Source: Oscillibacter sp. | GTDB taxonomy: Bacteria > Bacillota > Clostridia > Oscillospirales > Oscillospiraceae | Assembly (NCBI GenBank): GCA_003522105.1 | Contig: DPGF01000004.1 | Coordinates: 1-43,503 of the forward strand | Direction: 5' to 3' | DNA length: 43,503 nt | Shown: positions 26,673-33,602 of the stretch, piece after piece | Numbering within the stretch: position 1 is the first letter of the stretch | Layout of the letters: each line of letters starts with the position of its first letter | The notes under the pieces: model-generated | What the model was told of the DNA's origin: nothing | The model's database searches: none | The model's input: the letters and a program-made list of their open reading frames with translations, nothing else | Made by a program: the position numbers and the translations under genes

Positions 26673-27698
26673 TTACGCGAAATAGAAGCTGTTATCCGGC
26701 ATCTCGCCGCCGACAGCGGCGGGAGACGCATTGTAGAGCACCTCTAAATAACCGGGCAGCGCCTCAAGAAGGTCTGCCCCCGTCAGACAGACGATGTTGC
26801 AGTAGGGCAGTGCCTTTTCCGCGACGGCGGCGTCCACGATGCCGTATTCGCCGATGAGCGCGGCGGCATCCGCGGTGTTGGCGTTCACGTAGTCAACGCT
26901 CGCGGCGTAGTCCTTGAGAAAGGCCTCCACGGCGGCGGGATTTTCCTCCACGACCGCGCGGCGGGCAACAATGACGCCCGTAATGAGCGCCGAGCCGTTA
27001 TCAAGCGCGTCCCATTCAGCATTCAGATCGAGCGCCATGCGCAGTCCCTCGATCTTGCTCTGCGCCACGGTGACGAAGGGCTGGGGCAGGAGCGCAACGC
27101 TCGCCTGACCGGAAGCCAGCGCCGCGACACACTCGCTGTGCTCGCTCTTCCAGTCGATCGTCACATCGTGATCGGGATCAATGCCGTTTTCCGTGAGAAG
27201 ATAGCGCAGGGCGTATTCCGGCGTAGAGCCCTTGCCCGCCGCCACGATGGTCTTGCCCTTCAAGTCGGCCATGGAGTGCACGCCCTCGCCGTTTTCCACG
27301 ATGTAGAGAACGCCGAGCGTGTTGACCGCCAGCACCTCGATCTCGCCCTCCGTCTTATTGTAGAGCACGGCGGCGAGGTTCGCGGGCACGCAGGCCATGT
27401 CGAGCTCGCCCTTGAGGAGCGCGGGCGTCACTTCGTCCGCAGAACCAGCAAGGGTAAAGGTATATTCATTGCCAGTCGTTTCGCCACTCTCGCTGTCCTT
27501 CATCAGCTTCACAAGACCCATAGCCGTGGGACCCTTGAGCGCGGCGATGGAGTAGCTCGCAGGGGTAAACTCCTCCTGCTCGGTTTGCTGCTCGTCCTGC
27601 GCGTCGGGCTCGTCCGCTTTCTGCCCGCAGGCAGCGAGCGAGAAGACGAGCGCAAGCGTCAGGCACAGGGCAAAAATGCGATTCCAATTCTTTTTCAT
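26673..27698 (-). CDS. ABC substrate-binding lipoprotein (SsuA/NMT1-like)
   Basis: 341 aa. Lipoprotein signal peptide with lipobox LAAC (Cys about 24), an acidic spacer DEPDAQDEQQTEQEE, then an NMT1/SsuA-like periplasmic-type fold (ALKGPTAMGLVKLM; DLKGKTIVAAGKGSTPEYALRYLL). Captures a small organic solute outside the membrane for the permease. The GPTAMGLVKLM segment is typical of a Clostridia subgroup whose ligand is not known; sulfonate, thiamine-precursor or aromatic solutes are options. Start overlaps the stop of the TM1266-family gene (ATGA). Confidence 0.86.
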   Translation of the reverse strand: MKKNWNRIFALCLTLALVFSLAACGQKADEPDAQDEQQTEQEEFTPASYSIAALKGPTAMGLVKLMKDSESGETTGNEYTFTLAGSADEVTPALLKGELDMACVPANLAAVLYNKTEGEIEVLAVNTLGVLYIVENGEGVHSMADLKGKTIVAAGKGSTPEYALRYLLTENGIDPDHDVTIDWKSEHSECVAALASGQASVALLPQPFVTVAQSKIEGLRMALDLNAEWDALDNGSALITGVIVARRAVVEENPAAVEAFLKDYAASVDYVNANTADAAALIGEYGIVDAAVAEKALPYCNIVCLTGADLLEALPGYLEVLYNASPAAVGGEMPDNSFYFA

Positions 27699-27967
27699 TT
27701 GATCTCTTCCTTTCCGATACTGTCCTCGGGCGCATAGACCGTTTTGGCGGTGATGCCGTCCAGACGGCCGATCTTTCCCGACAGGGCGGAGATGACGTTG
27801 CCCGGCGCATCGAGCGCGACGCTGATGATATTCACGCCCTTTTCACGGTAGGGTACGCCCATACGCCCGATGATATACTGCCCATACTGGTGCAGCAGCT
27901 CGTTGAACGGCTGAACGGAGCTCCCCTCGCGGACGATAACAGCCAGCACGGCGACTCTCGTTTCCAT
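27695..27967 (-). CDS. TM1266-family putative iron-only hydrogenase system regulator
   Basis: 90 aa from the ATG at 27967 (GGAGAA before it). Fits the TM1266 family of small ACT-like proteins: METRVAVLAVIV, LLHQYGQYIIGRMGVPYREKGVNIISVALDAP and ISALSGKIGRLDG. The family is named for its linkage to [FeFe]-hydrogenase maturation genes; none is in this window. Here it is the first gene of an operon with a complete ABC importer and overlaps the binding-protein gene by 4 nt, so it may sense or regulate the imported solute. ACT-like domains usually bind small ligands. Confidence 0.82.
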   Translation of the reverse strand: METRVAVLAVIVREGSSVQPFNELLHQYGQYIIGRMGVPYREKGVNIISVALDAPGNVISALSGKIGRLDGITAKTVYAPEDSIGKEEIK

Positions 27968-28154
27968 AAACGCATTCTCCTTCGTAAAATAAATCATCCC
28001 TTCCGCCGTTCAGCAGAAGGGATGGAAACAACAAGCTCAGCGCAGCAGTGCTGCACCTTTGATTTTCCCTCTTCTTCCGGCTCGGAGCGTATCCTTGCTG
28101 TCAGAACGGTAGAATGAATTCTTTGCCGTCGGTCAGATGTGTCTTTCCTTAGGC
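27968..28154 (-). promoter_or_regulatory. Long structured 5' leader of the TM1266-ABC operon
   Basis: About 187 nt from the predicted start to the first ATG. Contains a small GCAGC/GCTGC hairpin and, just before the ribosome-binding site, a 9-bp perfect stem CATCCCTTC / GAAGGGATG (27995-28024) followed by ATTTATTTTA, like a weak attenuator. A known riboswitch class could not be recognised. Confidence 0.5.
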
Positions 28155-28160
28155 AAGGCG

Positions 28161-28189
28161 ATAATACCATAGTTTTTTTTTGCCGTCAA
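28161..28189 (-). promoter_or_regulatory. Extended -10 promoter for the TM1266-ABC operon
   Basis: Minus strand TTGACG (28189-28184), 17-nt spacer containing nine A, TATTAT (28166-28161) preceded by TGG. Strong. Confidence 0.8.
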
Positions 28190-28203
28190 GCGGTGAACGA
28201 AGT

Positions 28204-28243
28204 AAAGAGCGCGTTTGGCAAATCTCTGTCCAACGCGCTCTTT
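28204..28243. terminator. 12-bp hairpin after the catalase remnant
   Basis: Perfect arms AAAGAGCGCGTT / AACGCGCTCTTT, 16-nt loop. Only the plus strand has a T-run soon after it; on the minus strand, which the catalase remnant would need, the T-run is weak. Confidence 0.45.
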
Positions 28244-28250
28244 GCATTTT

Positions 28251-28667
28251 TTATTTGTCGAAGCTCGGGTTCATATAATAGACGTTTTTCTCGTCCAGGC
28301 GGTCCTTGGCAAGCCGCAGTCCTTCGCCGAAGCGCTGGAAGTGCACGACCTCACGCGCACGCAGGAACTTGATGACGTCGCTGACGTCGGGATCGTCGGA
28401 AAGGCGGAGAATGTTGTCGTAGGTCACGCGCGCCTTCTGCTCTGCTGCAAGGTCCTCTGTCAGGTCGGCGATGGTGTCGCCCGTGACCTGCATGGTACCG
28501 GCGGACCAAGGCGTACCGGAGGCAAACTGCGGGAAAACGCCGGCCGTGTGGTCGACAAAATAGGGGGCGAAGCCCGCCTCGCGGATCTGCTCCTCCGTCA
28601 GATTGCGCGTGAGCTGGTGGACGATGGTGCCAACCATCTCAAGATGCCCCAGCTCCTCTGTACCGAC
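28251..28667 (-). pseudogene. Manganese catalase / CotJC-like protein, 5' end lost
   Basis: Only the C-terminal part remains: TVGTEELGHLEMVGTIVHQL (helix with metal ligands E and H), ASGTPWSAG, DLTEDLAAEQKARVTYDNIL (the second Glu/His-type helix) and FLRAREVVHFQRFGEGL. A complete family member has about 60 more N-terminal residues, including the first metal ligand. Homology stops near 28667, where sequence of the adjoining mobile element begins, so the promoter and the N-terminus were removed. The Met at 28637 is internal, not a true start. No other part of the gene is found in the window. Confidence 0.8.
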
Positions 28668-28668
28668 C

Positions 28669-28866
28669 GTGGAAGCCCAAGGGCCACAAGTACGAAAAAT
28701 CCTTGCGCCGCAAGGGTTACAGGCCGAAAAAGAGAGGGAAAACGCGAATGTGCAAAATGCTGGTTGGCTCCATTCCTTTGACGCGGACTACCACTATCGC
28801 GGCTCCGACCTTCACTACCATGTGAACGTGTCCACCGCGCTTTCGGAGGGAGGGGCGGTATGGTGA
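28669..28866 (+). pseudogene. 3' end of an unrecognised element gene
   Basis: The frame ending at 28866 reads NAGWLHSFDADYHYRGSD and SALSEGGAVW-like residues, and its TGA overlaps the parB start by 7 nt, the coupling expected of a true upstream gene. Its beginning is missing at the junction with the catalase remnant. In another frame of the same stretch a very basic segment, KGHKYEKSLRRKGYRPKKR, is open to about 28820, so a frameshift or a second truncated gene is possible. Confidence 0.4.
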
Positions 28867-29705
28867 AGGAATTTATCTCGCAGCTTCCACCGGACAAGCT
28901 GTCGCCCTTTGCAAAGCACCCCTATCGGGTGCGGGAGGATGCCGCCATGGACGAGCTTACCGAGAGCATCCGTGTCCACGGCATTCTATCGCCCTTGTTG
29001 GCCCGGCCAAAAGGGGAGGGCTACGAGTTGGTCAGCGGGCATCGGCGGCGTCTGGCGGCGCAGAAATTGGGCTTACCCACCGTGCCGGTGCTGGTGCGGG
29101 AGATGAGCGACGACGAAGCGGTGATCCTGATGGTGGACAGCAACCTTCAGCGGGAAAACCTGCTGCCCAGCGAAAAGGCATTTGCTTACAAGATGAAGTT
29201 GGAGGCCATGAAGCGGCAGGCGGGAAGACGTTCAAAAAATTCGCCGCAACTTGCGGCGAATTTGAGGACAGATGATGAAATTGCAAAACAGGCTGGTATA
29301 AGCGGCGATACGGTACGCCGCTACATTCGCCTAACCAACCTTGTCCCACCGCTGCTTCAGATGGTGGACGATGGCCGCATCGCCTTTTCTACCGCCGTGG
29401 AGCTGTCCTATCTCACCCGCGACGAGCAGGCGGAGCTGTGGGACTTGATCGGGCGGGAGGACGCCACACCATCGCTGTCACAGGCACTCCGCATGAAGCA
29501 GCTCTCCCGCGAGGCAAAACTGACGCCGGAGGTACTGTACGCCATTCTCACCGAGGAAAAGCCCAATCAGAAAGAGCACATCCGCATCAAAACCGAGTCG
29601 CTGCGGAAGTATTTCCCGCGCAATTATTCCGCGCAGCAAATGGAGCGGGAGATCATCAAGCTGCTGGAGGCCCGTTACCGCGCGAAGGACAGGGGAGAGC
29701 GATGA
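28860..29705 (+). CDS. ParB/Spo0J-family partition protein
   Basis: 281 aa. ParB/sulfiredoxin-like N-domain with the CTP-binding GHRRR motif at 60-64 (YELVSGHRRRLAAQKLG) and DSNLQRENLLPSEKAFAYK, then a central helix-turn-helix (IAKQAGISGDTVRRYIRLTNL, about 140-160). No parA is next to it, so either the partner was lost upstream with the left end of the element or the protein serves as an element regulator. Typical of clostridial integrative elements rather than the chromosomal Spo0J. Confidence 0.87.
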   Translation: MVKEFISQLPPDKLSPFAKHPYRVREDAAMDELTESIRVHGILSPLLARPKGEGYELVSGHRRRLAAQKLGLPTVPVLVREMSDDEAVILMVDSNLQRENLLPSEKAFAYKMKLEAMKRQAGRRSKNSPQLAANLRTDDEIAKQAGISGDTVRRYIRLTNLVPPLLQMVDDGRIAFSTAVELSYLTRDEQAELWDLIGREDATPSLSQALRMKQLSREAKLTPEVLYAILTEEKPNQKEHIRIKTESLRKYFPRNYSAQQMEREIIKLLEARYRAKDRGER

Positions 29706-29768
29706 TTTTCGCACACTGGCGCTATACGGCACTTTTCCGTACAATGACGGCAGAAAGGAGCGAGGATT

Positions 29769-30032
29769 ATGGAGCAGAATTTACCGCCATTGCCGCCGAT
29801 CATTTTTGAGAACGGTCTTTACTACGAGCTGCGGGGCGAGCAGTATTATCCCTGCCTTTTGCCGCCGGAGCCGGACACCACGGAGGACAAGCTGCTGGAA
29901 ACCATCATACGCCAGATGGCGGAAGCACAGGGCATCAACGAGGACTTGAAGGCGCGGGATCAAATGGCGTGGGTAGGTGCGATGAACAACATCAAAAGCG
30001 CCGCGCTTGAGATCCTGCGAGAGTCCAAATAA
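29769..30032 (+). CDS. TnpV-like transposon-encoded protein, shortened
   Basis: 87 aa. The start (IFENGLYYELRGEQYYPCLLPPEP) and the end (INEDLKARDQMAWVGAMNNI) match the TnpV family of clostridial transposons, which is usually about 120 aa; the middle block is reduced. Ribosome-binding site AAAGGAG. Function not established; TnpV occurs beside ParB, RepA and Mob genes in Tn4451-like and related elements. Confidence 0.6.
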   Translation: MEQNLPPLPPIIFENGLYYELRGEQYYPCLLPPEPDTTEDKLLETIIRQMAEAQGINEDLKARDQMAWVGAMNNIKSAALEILRESK

Positions 30033-30133
30033 CGCCCCAAGAAGGAAACAAGAGCAAAAAATCAACGCAAGCGGAGACAGGTCAAATGCCTGCCTCCGCT
30101 ATTTTTATGCCCCAATGGGCAAGGAGGAACGAT

Positions 30134-30484
30134 ATGGATTATTTCTACGAGCATGAATCAGAGCTATTTACATTTTACCGTGTTCCAAAGGTGCTGTTTA
30201 CGGAGGAACCATTCAAAAACATAAATTGTGAAGCAAAATTACTTTACGGATTATTGCTGGACAAAATGGGACTTTCCCGCAAAAGCGGGTGGTTCGATAA
30301 GCAAGGGCGCGCCTTTGTTTACTATGGCATCAACCGTATTATGGAGGACTTGGGCTGCGCCCACAGCAAGGCGGAGAAGCTGCTATCCGAGTTGGAGCAA
30401 GCTGGCCTGCTGCGCCGGAAACGGCAGGGGTTGGGGAAGCCGTCTGCACTGTACCCCCTGAAATTCGAAAACCGAATTTCTTGA
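30134..30484 (+). pseudogene. Replication initiator RepA, N-terminal part only
   Basis: 116 aa from the ATG at 30134, which follows AAGGAGG. The block FYRVPKVLFTEEPFKNINCEAKLLYGLLLDKM is the RepA_N domain common to clostridial plasmids and integrative elements; the winged-helix part (FVYYGINRIMEDLGCAHSKAEKLLSELEQAGLL) follows. The frame stops in a hairpin-rich region, and the usual linker and C-terminal domain are absent. Short direct repeats of ACTGAGTAGA at 30556 and 30571 downstream look like the decayed low-complexity linker of such proteins. Confidence 0.65.
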
Positions 30485-30546
30485 CTTTCGATTTTCGAAT
30501 TTCAAGAACGCTGAAAATCAGCGCACCAGAACGCTGATTTTCAGCG
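30459..30546. repeat. Two consecutive inverted repeats at the repA end
   Basis: First: TGAAATTCGAAAA (30459-30471) with its complement at 30492-30504. Second: CGCTGAAAATCAGCG (30509-30523) with its exact complement at 30532-30546; each arm is itself palindromic. They may act as a terminator, a replication site or a Rep-binding site. Confidence 0.6.
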
Positions 30547-30624
30547 TCTAACAAGACTGAGTAGAACGATACTGAGTAGAAAATATATACTACCCGAAAA
30601 AAGAATAATAGGGAGGATCATCAG

Positions 30625-30795
30625 ATGAAGAACAAAGAGAACCTTCGGGAAAAGCAGGTAAATCTCCGCTTGACGCAGGCAGAATATGAGCGGCTCACCC
30701 GCACCGCGCAGGACCACGGCATCGGGCGGGCGGCGTATCTCCGCATGGTGCTGCGGGGCGCGTGGCCGCGGGAGGACGGCAGAAAATCAGAATAG
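30625..30795 (+). CDS. Short MobC/ribbon-helix-helix-like protein
   Basis: 56 aa; ribosome-binding site GGGAGG. KQVNLRLTQAEYERLTRTAQDHG then RAAYLRMVLRG resembles the N-terminal ribbon-helix-helix part of MobC-type accessory proteins that bind oriT. The protein ends where the convergent HipA-like gene ends (9-nt overlap), so its 3' part may have been lost when that module entered. Confidence 0.6.
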   Translation: MKNKENLREKQVNLRLTQAEYERLTRTAQDHGIGRAAYLRMVLRGAWPREDGRKSE

Positions 30796-31596
30796 CTTTT
30801 TCCGCTGGAATTTGATGCAGGCCGTCACACGGTCACGAATATAAGGAACATCCCGCTTGGCGTAAAACTCCAGCGGCTCTGAAAGGGCCGCCATGATCTC
30901 TTTTTCGGCAAAGTCGCAGCGAAGCTGCGGCCCATAGAGATTTTGGGCCGCATGGACCTGTCGGACAAAGCCCGTTTTCATGGGCTGAGCCTTGAGCTGC
31001 CGCACCAATGCGTCCGGCTCGATCTCCATGGGATAGTCCCGTGTGTTGGACAGCAGGCCCGCACCAAAGTCGAAGATGGGGCAGTAGTCAAAGCCATCAC
31101 CGCAGCGCAGCACAGCGATGTTGTTCAGATGCCGGTCCTCGTTGCCGAACAGCATATCCACCTCGAACAGCAGCGTCAGATAGGTGCCGAAGCGGTCAAG
31201 TCCCGTCAGCCGCTCAACCTGCTCCACCAACCACGCAAGGCGGCTCTGAAGATTGGGCAAACGGTTTACCGCGGTCTGCCAGTCCGGGCCAACGCCTTTT
31301 CGCAGCAGTTCCGCAAGGGTCAGGATGGCCTCGCCCTGACGCAGAAAGTTGGCACTGGAACAGCCGTTCCGGATGTGTCCGTGGACTTCCAGCCGCTCCA
31401 TGCGGTAGGTCACATAGCGAAAGCCCAACGCGCCGGTATTGGTTTGTGCCAGCAGCGCAGAGGTTACGGTTTCTGCCAGCCCTTCATAGCCGAACAGATC
31501 CAGCTTGTACCAGCGGCCATCTGCCAGCCATTTTTCCTGATTGCCCTTAGACGAGGTTTCCGCGATGCGGCTTCCCGTTGTCAGTCTGATCGACAT
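30787..31596 (-). CDS. HipA-like Ser/Thr kinase (toxin)
   Basis: 269 aa from the ATG at 31596 (GGAGGG before it). Kinase C-lobe motifs are clear: catalytic loop FGNEDRHLNNIAVL (about 150-163) and metal-binding FDFG (175-178); the ATP-site region TSSKGNQEKW with K31 is at the N-terminus. Much shorter than HipA (about 440 aa), lacking the N-subdomain, so closer to HipT/CtkA-type kinases. HipA kinases phosphorylate aminoacyl-tRNA synthetases and stop growth. The gene lies 2 nt after an AbrB-type gene on the same strand, forming a toxin-antitoxin pair. Confidence 0.82.
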   Translation of the reverse strand: MSIRLTTGSRIAETSSKGNQEKWLADGRWYKLDLFGYEGLAETVTSALLAQTNTGALGFRYVTYRMERLEVHGHIRNGCSSANFLRQGEAILTLAELLRKGVGPDWQTAVNRLPNLQSRLAWLVEQVERLTGLDRFGTYLTLLFEVDMLFGNEDRHLNNIAVLRCGDGFDYCPIFDFGAGLLSNTRDYPMEIEPDALVRQLKAQPMKTGFVRQVHAAQNLYGPQLRCDFAEKEIMAALSEPLEFYAKRDVPYIRDRVTACIKFQRKKLF

Positions 31597-31598
31597 AT

Positions 31599-32153
31599 TC
31601 AGCCCTCCACAATTTTGATCCAGCACGAATCCTCTGCCATGCGCCCTTCGGTCTTGCGGATGATCGCCAGCGGGTCATAGCAGTCCAGTCCCAAGTCAGA
31701 CAGGTAATATTTCAAACCGTCCCGCTCCTGCGGCACACAGCGGTCTTTCAAGAAAGTTTGCAAATCGTCCCATGTGGGCTTGCGGTTCACGCCGAAAGCG
31801 GAGGAAAGGGGAGAACTGGCCTCGTTTTCGATGGCAAGTTGATGAGTGGTTTGGTCAGCACAGATCTTCGTACAGAGCTTGTTCCCATCGTAGTAGTACA
31901 GGATCAGGAGGGCGTGAGCGCTGCTTCGGGCATTGGCCAGAAAGACATCGTAATCAGACACGGCAGGGCGGCGGATGGTGATGCTTTCCCCATCAAATTG
32001 CAGCGTTACGGTGCGGCTGCCCTCAGAGATGCCCAGGGCCTTCATCCAGGCAGATGGCAGAGCCACGCGGTAGCCCTTGGCATCCGGCCCGGCGTTTCCA
32101 CCCGCCTTGTTGATAAGAATATTTGCAGTTCGTTCCTCGTGCAGCACGGTCAT
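31599..32153 (-). CDS. AbrB/SpoVT-type antitoxin with C-terminal extension
   Basis: 184 aa. An AbrB-like swapped-hairpin DNA-binding segment (GYRVALPSAWMKALGISEGSRTVTLQFDGESITIRRP) lies at about 27-63; the remaining 120 residues have no recognised domain and end in YDPLAIIRKTEGRMAEDSCWIKIVEG. The AbrB part probably represses its own promoter at the palindrome there, and the extension probably holds the HipA-like kinase inactive, taking the place of HipB and the HipA N-subdomain. The start is ATG 32153 or GTG 32147; the latter is better spaced from GAGGTG. Confidence 0.72.
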   Translation of the reverse strand: MTVLHEERTANILINKAGGNAGPDAKGYRVALPSAWMKALGISEGSRTVTLQFDGESITIRRPAVSDYDVFLANARSSAHALLILYYYDGNKLCTKICADQTTHQLAIENEASSPLSSAFGVNRKPTWDDLQTFLKDRCVPQERDGLKYYLSDLGLDCYDPLAIIRKTEGRMAEDSCWIKIVEG

Positions 32154-32177
32154 TCACCTCAAAAGTTTCTCACAATT

Positions 32178-32206
32178 ATTATACATATTGGACACCAATA
32201 AATCAA
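32178..32206 (-). promoter_or_regulatory. Promoter of the AbrB-HipA pair with palindromic operator
   Basis: Minus strand TTGATT (32206-32201), 17-nt spacer, TATAAT (32183-32178). The spacer holds a perfect palindrome, TATTGG-TGT-CCAATA (32186-32200), placed so that a bound antitoxin would block RNA polymerase. Confidence 0.75.
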
Positions 32207-32277
32207 GAAGTTAATTTTACAACAACGTTGTCACGAAAATGAAACCGCTATACGGAAGCTGCTTTCGCAAGCATAGC

Positions 32278-32320
32278 ATTTGGCCGTCCAAATACGCTTG
32301 TTAGGGGAAGCAATTCCCCT
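32278..32320 (+). other. oriT-like inverted repeats upstream of mobC
   Basis: ATTTGG-CCGT-CCAAAT (32278-32293) followed by AGGGGAA-GCAA-TTCCCCT (32303-32320), just before mobC, where the transfer origin of mobilizable elements usually lies. No nic site can be named. Confidence 0.45.
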
Positions 32321-32353
32321 ATAACCCCTTATGAATTGAAAGGAAAAACGATC

Positions 32354-32659
32354 ATGAGAAAACGACCAATCAAAATATCGCTTCGTTTGAATGAGCAGGA
32401 GCATGAACATTTGAAACAGCAGGCTATGCTCTCTGGCTTCCCAATGGAAGTATTCCTCCGTGCGCTGATCTCTGGCATGAACCTCCGATCCCGACCACTC
32501 GCTGAATACGCTGAAATCCGGCGTCAACTCGCCGGCATTGGAAATAACATCAATCAAATTGCTCATGTTGTCAACACCCGCAGCTTTGCCACGAAGGAAG
32601 ACATTGCCGCAGTCACGACAGCACAGCGGGTGATCTGGCAGATCGCAAAGCGGCTTTGA
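32354..32659 (+). CDS. mobC: MobC-family mobilization protein
   Basis: 101 aa from the ATG at 32354 (AAAGGA before it). Ribbon-helix-helix-like KISLRLNEQEHEHLKQQAMLSGFPMEVFLRALI, then the MobC motif RRQLAGIGNNINQIAHVVNT. MobC assists the relaxase in opening oriT. The relaxase gene normally follows directly; here a terminator and an unrelated module follow, so the mobilization unit is incomplete. Confidence 0.82.
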   Translation: MRKRPIKISLRLNEQEHEHLKQQAMLSGFPMEVFLRALISGMNLRSRPLAEYAEIRRQLAGIGNNINQIAHVVNTRSFATKEDIAAVTTAQRVIWQIAKRL

Positions 32660-32714
32660 GATAGCTTATTCCAAGATATATGCCGTCTGAACAAGGCCAA
32701 CGACAAAAAGCAGA

Positions 32715-32753
32715 GCGCGCAGCCTCCTTTCTCAAGGCTGCGCGCCCGTTTTT
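32715..32753 (+). terminator. Intrinsic terminator after mobC
   Basis: 10-bp perfect stem GCGCGCAGCC / GGCTGCGCGC, 11-nt loop, then CCGTTTTTG. Confidence 0.85.
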
Positions 32754-32793
32754 GTTATATCCCGCTTCTGGGACGCAAGCATCGAAATATTGC

Positions 32794-32821
32794 TTGTGGA
32801 TACAGCGTTTTATGGTATAAT
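32794..32821 (+). promoter_or_regulatory. Extended -10 promoter for the MNT/HEPN pair
   Basis: TATAAT (32816-32821) preceded by TGG; only a poor -35 (TTGTGG, 32794-32799). 65 nt upstream of the start codon. Confidence 0.6.
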
Positions 32822-32885
32822 TATTTTGTGAGATTATAACCAGAATGGTCAGTGAGCTTGAAGGCTTATCAAAGGAGTTGGTGTG

Positions 32886-33179
32886 ATGACAAAGTACGGA
32901 ATTGATCCAACGGTTATTTGCCAGATCATTGATCTGGCAAATAGGCATCACATCAAAACAGTGATCCTATTCGGTTCCCGCGCACGAGGGGACTTCTGCC
33001 GCACAAGCGATATTGATTTGGCTGTGCAGGGAGGAAATGTGTGCCGTTTCAGACTGGATGTTGAGGAAGAAACGCATACATTGCTGACCTTTGATGTGAT
33101 AGATCTATGTTCTGATTTGTTCCCAGAATTGCGGGAAGCCATCAGCAAGGAGGGAGTATTGCTCTATGAAAAAGTTTGA
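32886..33179 (+). CDS. mntA: MntA-type nucleotidyltransferase antitoxin
   Basis: 97 aa from the ATG at 32886, 8 nt after AAGGAG. The minimal nucleotidyltransferase signature GSRARGDFCRTSDIDLAV (GSx10DxD type) is intact. MntA-type proteins add AMP to a tyrosine beside the active site of their HEPN partner and so silence it. Overlaps the HEPN gene by 14 nt, so the two are translationally coupled. Confidence 0.87.
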   Translation: MTKYGIDPTVICQIIDLANRHHIKTVILFGSRARGDFCRTSDIDLAVQGGNVCRFRLDVEEETHTLLTFDVIDLCSDLFPELREAISKEGVLLYEKV

Positions 33180-33570
33180 TAACTACCGTAAAAATTTAGA
33201 CGTTCTGCGGCGCTCTGATCAGCAGGATCTCAACAATGAATTTATCATTAGCGGCATCATTGACAAGTTCTCCATTCAGTTTGAATTTGGCTGGAAGGTC
33301 TTAAAAGAGCTGCTGACTTACGAAGGCATTGATGCCGCTAAAATGGGTTCCCCTCGTGAAATTATCAAGCAGGCGTACCAGTATTACCCTTGCATAGAGG
33401 AAGATGTGTGGCTGGATATGCTGTCCCAGCGCAACAATATGGCGCACATTTACGATGGAAATGCCGCAAAGGAATTGGCGTCGGAGATCATCAGACGCTT
33501 TATTCCGGCCTTTGAAAAGCTGGAAAAAAGCATTTGCGAGCGATACGCCGATCTTCTGGATACGCTCTGA
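33166..33570 (+). CDS. hepT: HEPN (HepT/HI0074-like) toxin RNase
   Basis: 134 aa. Helical HEPN protein of the HI0074 family (nucleotidyltransferase substrate-binding). The RNase motif RxxxxH is present as RNNMAHIY, with the tyrosine two residues after the His, the residue that MntA modifies in studied pairs. Likely an RNase that acts on tRNA or other RNA when the antitoxin is lost. Neighbours a Fic gene and a CRISPR locus. Confidence 0.85.
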   Translation: MKKFDNYRKNLDVLRRSDQQDLNNEFIISGIIDKFSIQFEFGWKVLKELLTYEGIDAAKMGSPREIIKQAYQYYPCIEEDVWLDMLSQRNNMAHIYDGNAAKELASEIIRRFIPAFEKLEKSICERYADLLDTL

Positions 33571-33602
33571 GAAACTATTTTACAAACACATGGAGGCCCA
33601 CG

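Larger units (their letters stand above)
28660..32659. mobile_element. Degenerate conjugative/mobilizable element
   Basis: A run of element-type genes: ParB, TnpV-like, RepA N-terminus, two MobC-like genes, an oriT-like region and a toxin-antitoxin pair. Its left edge cuts a catalase gene at about 28660-28690. No relaxase, integrase, T4SS or complete Rep is present, so it is a remnant that could move only with help. The right edge cannot be fixed; it may include the MNT/HEPN and Fic genes up to about 34.2 kb. Confidence 0.65.

Noticed and set aside
27968..28154. TPP (THI-box) or cobalamin riboswitch in the TM1266-operon leader
   Set aside because: Only short pieces match; the conserved cores (such as CTGATCTGGATAATGCC for TPP) are absent.
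28251..28637. A short complete gene starting at the Met at 28637
   Set aside because: The homology to Mn-catalase/CotJC continues upstream of this Met into a metal-ligand helix, so it is internal to a truncated gene.
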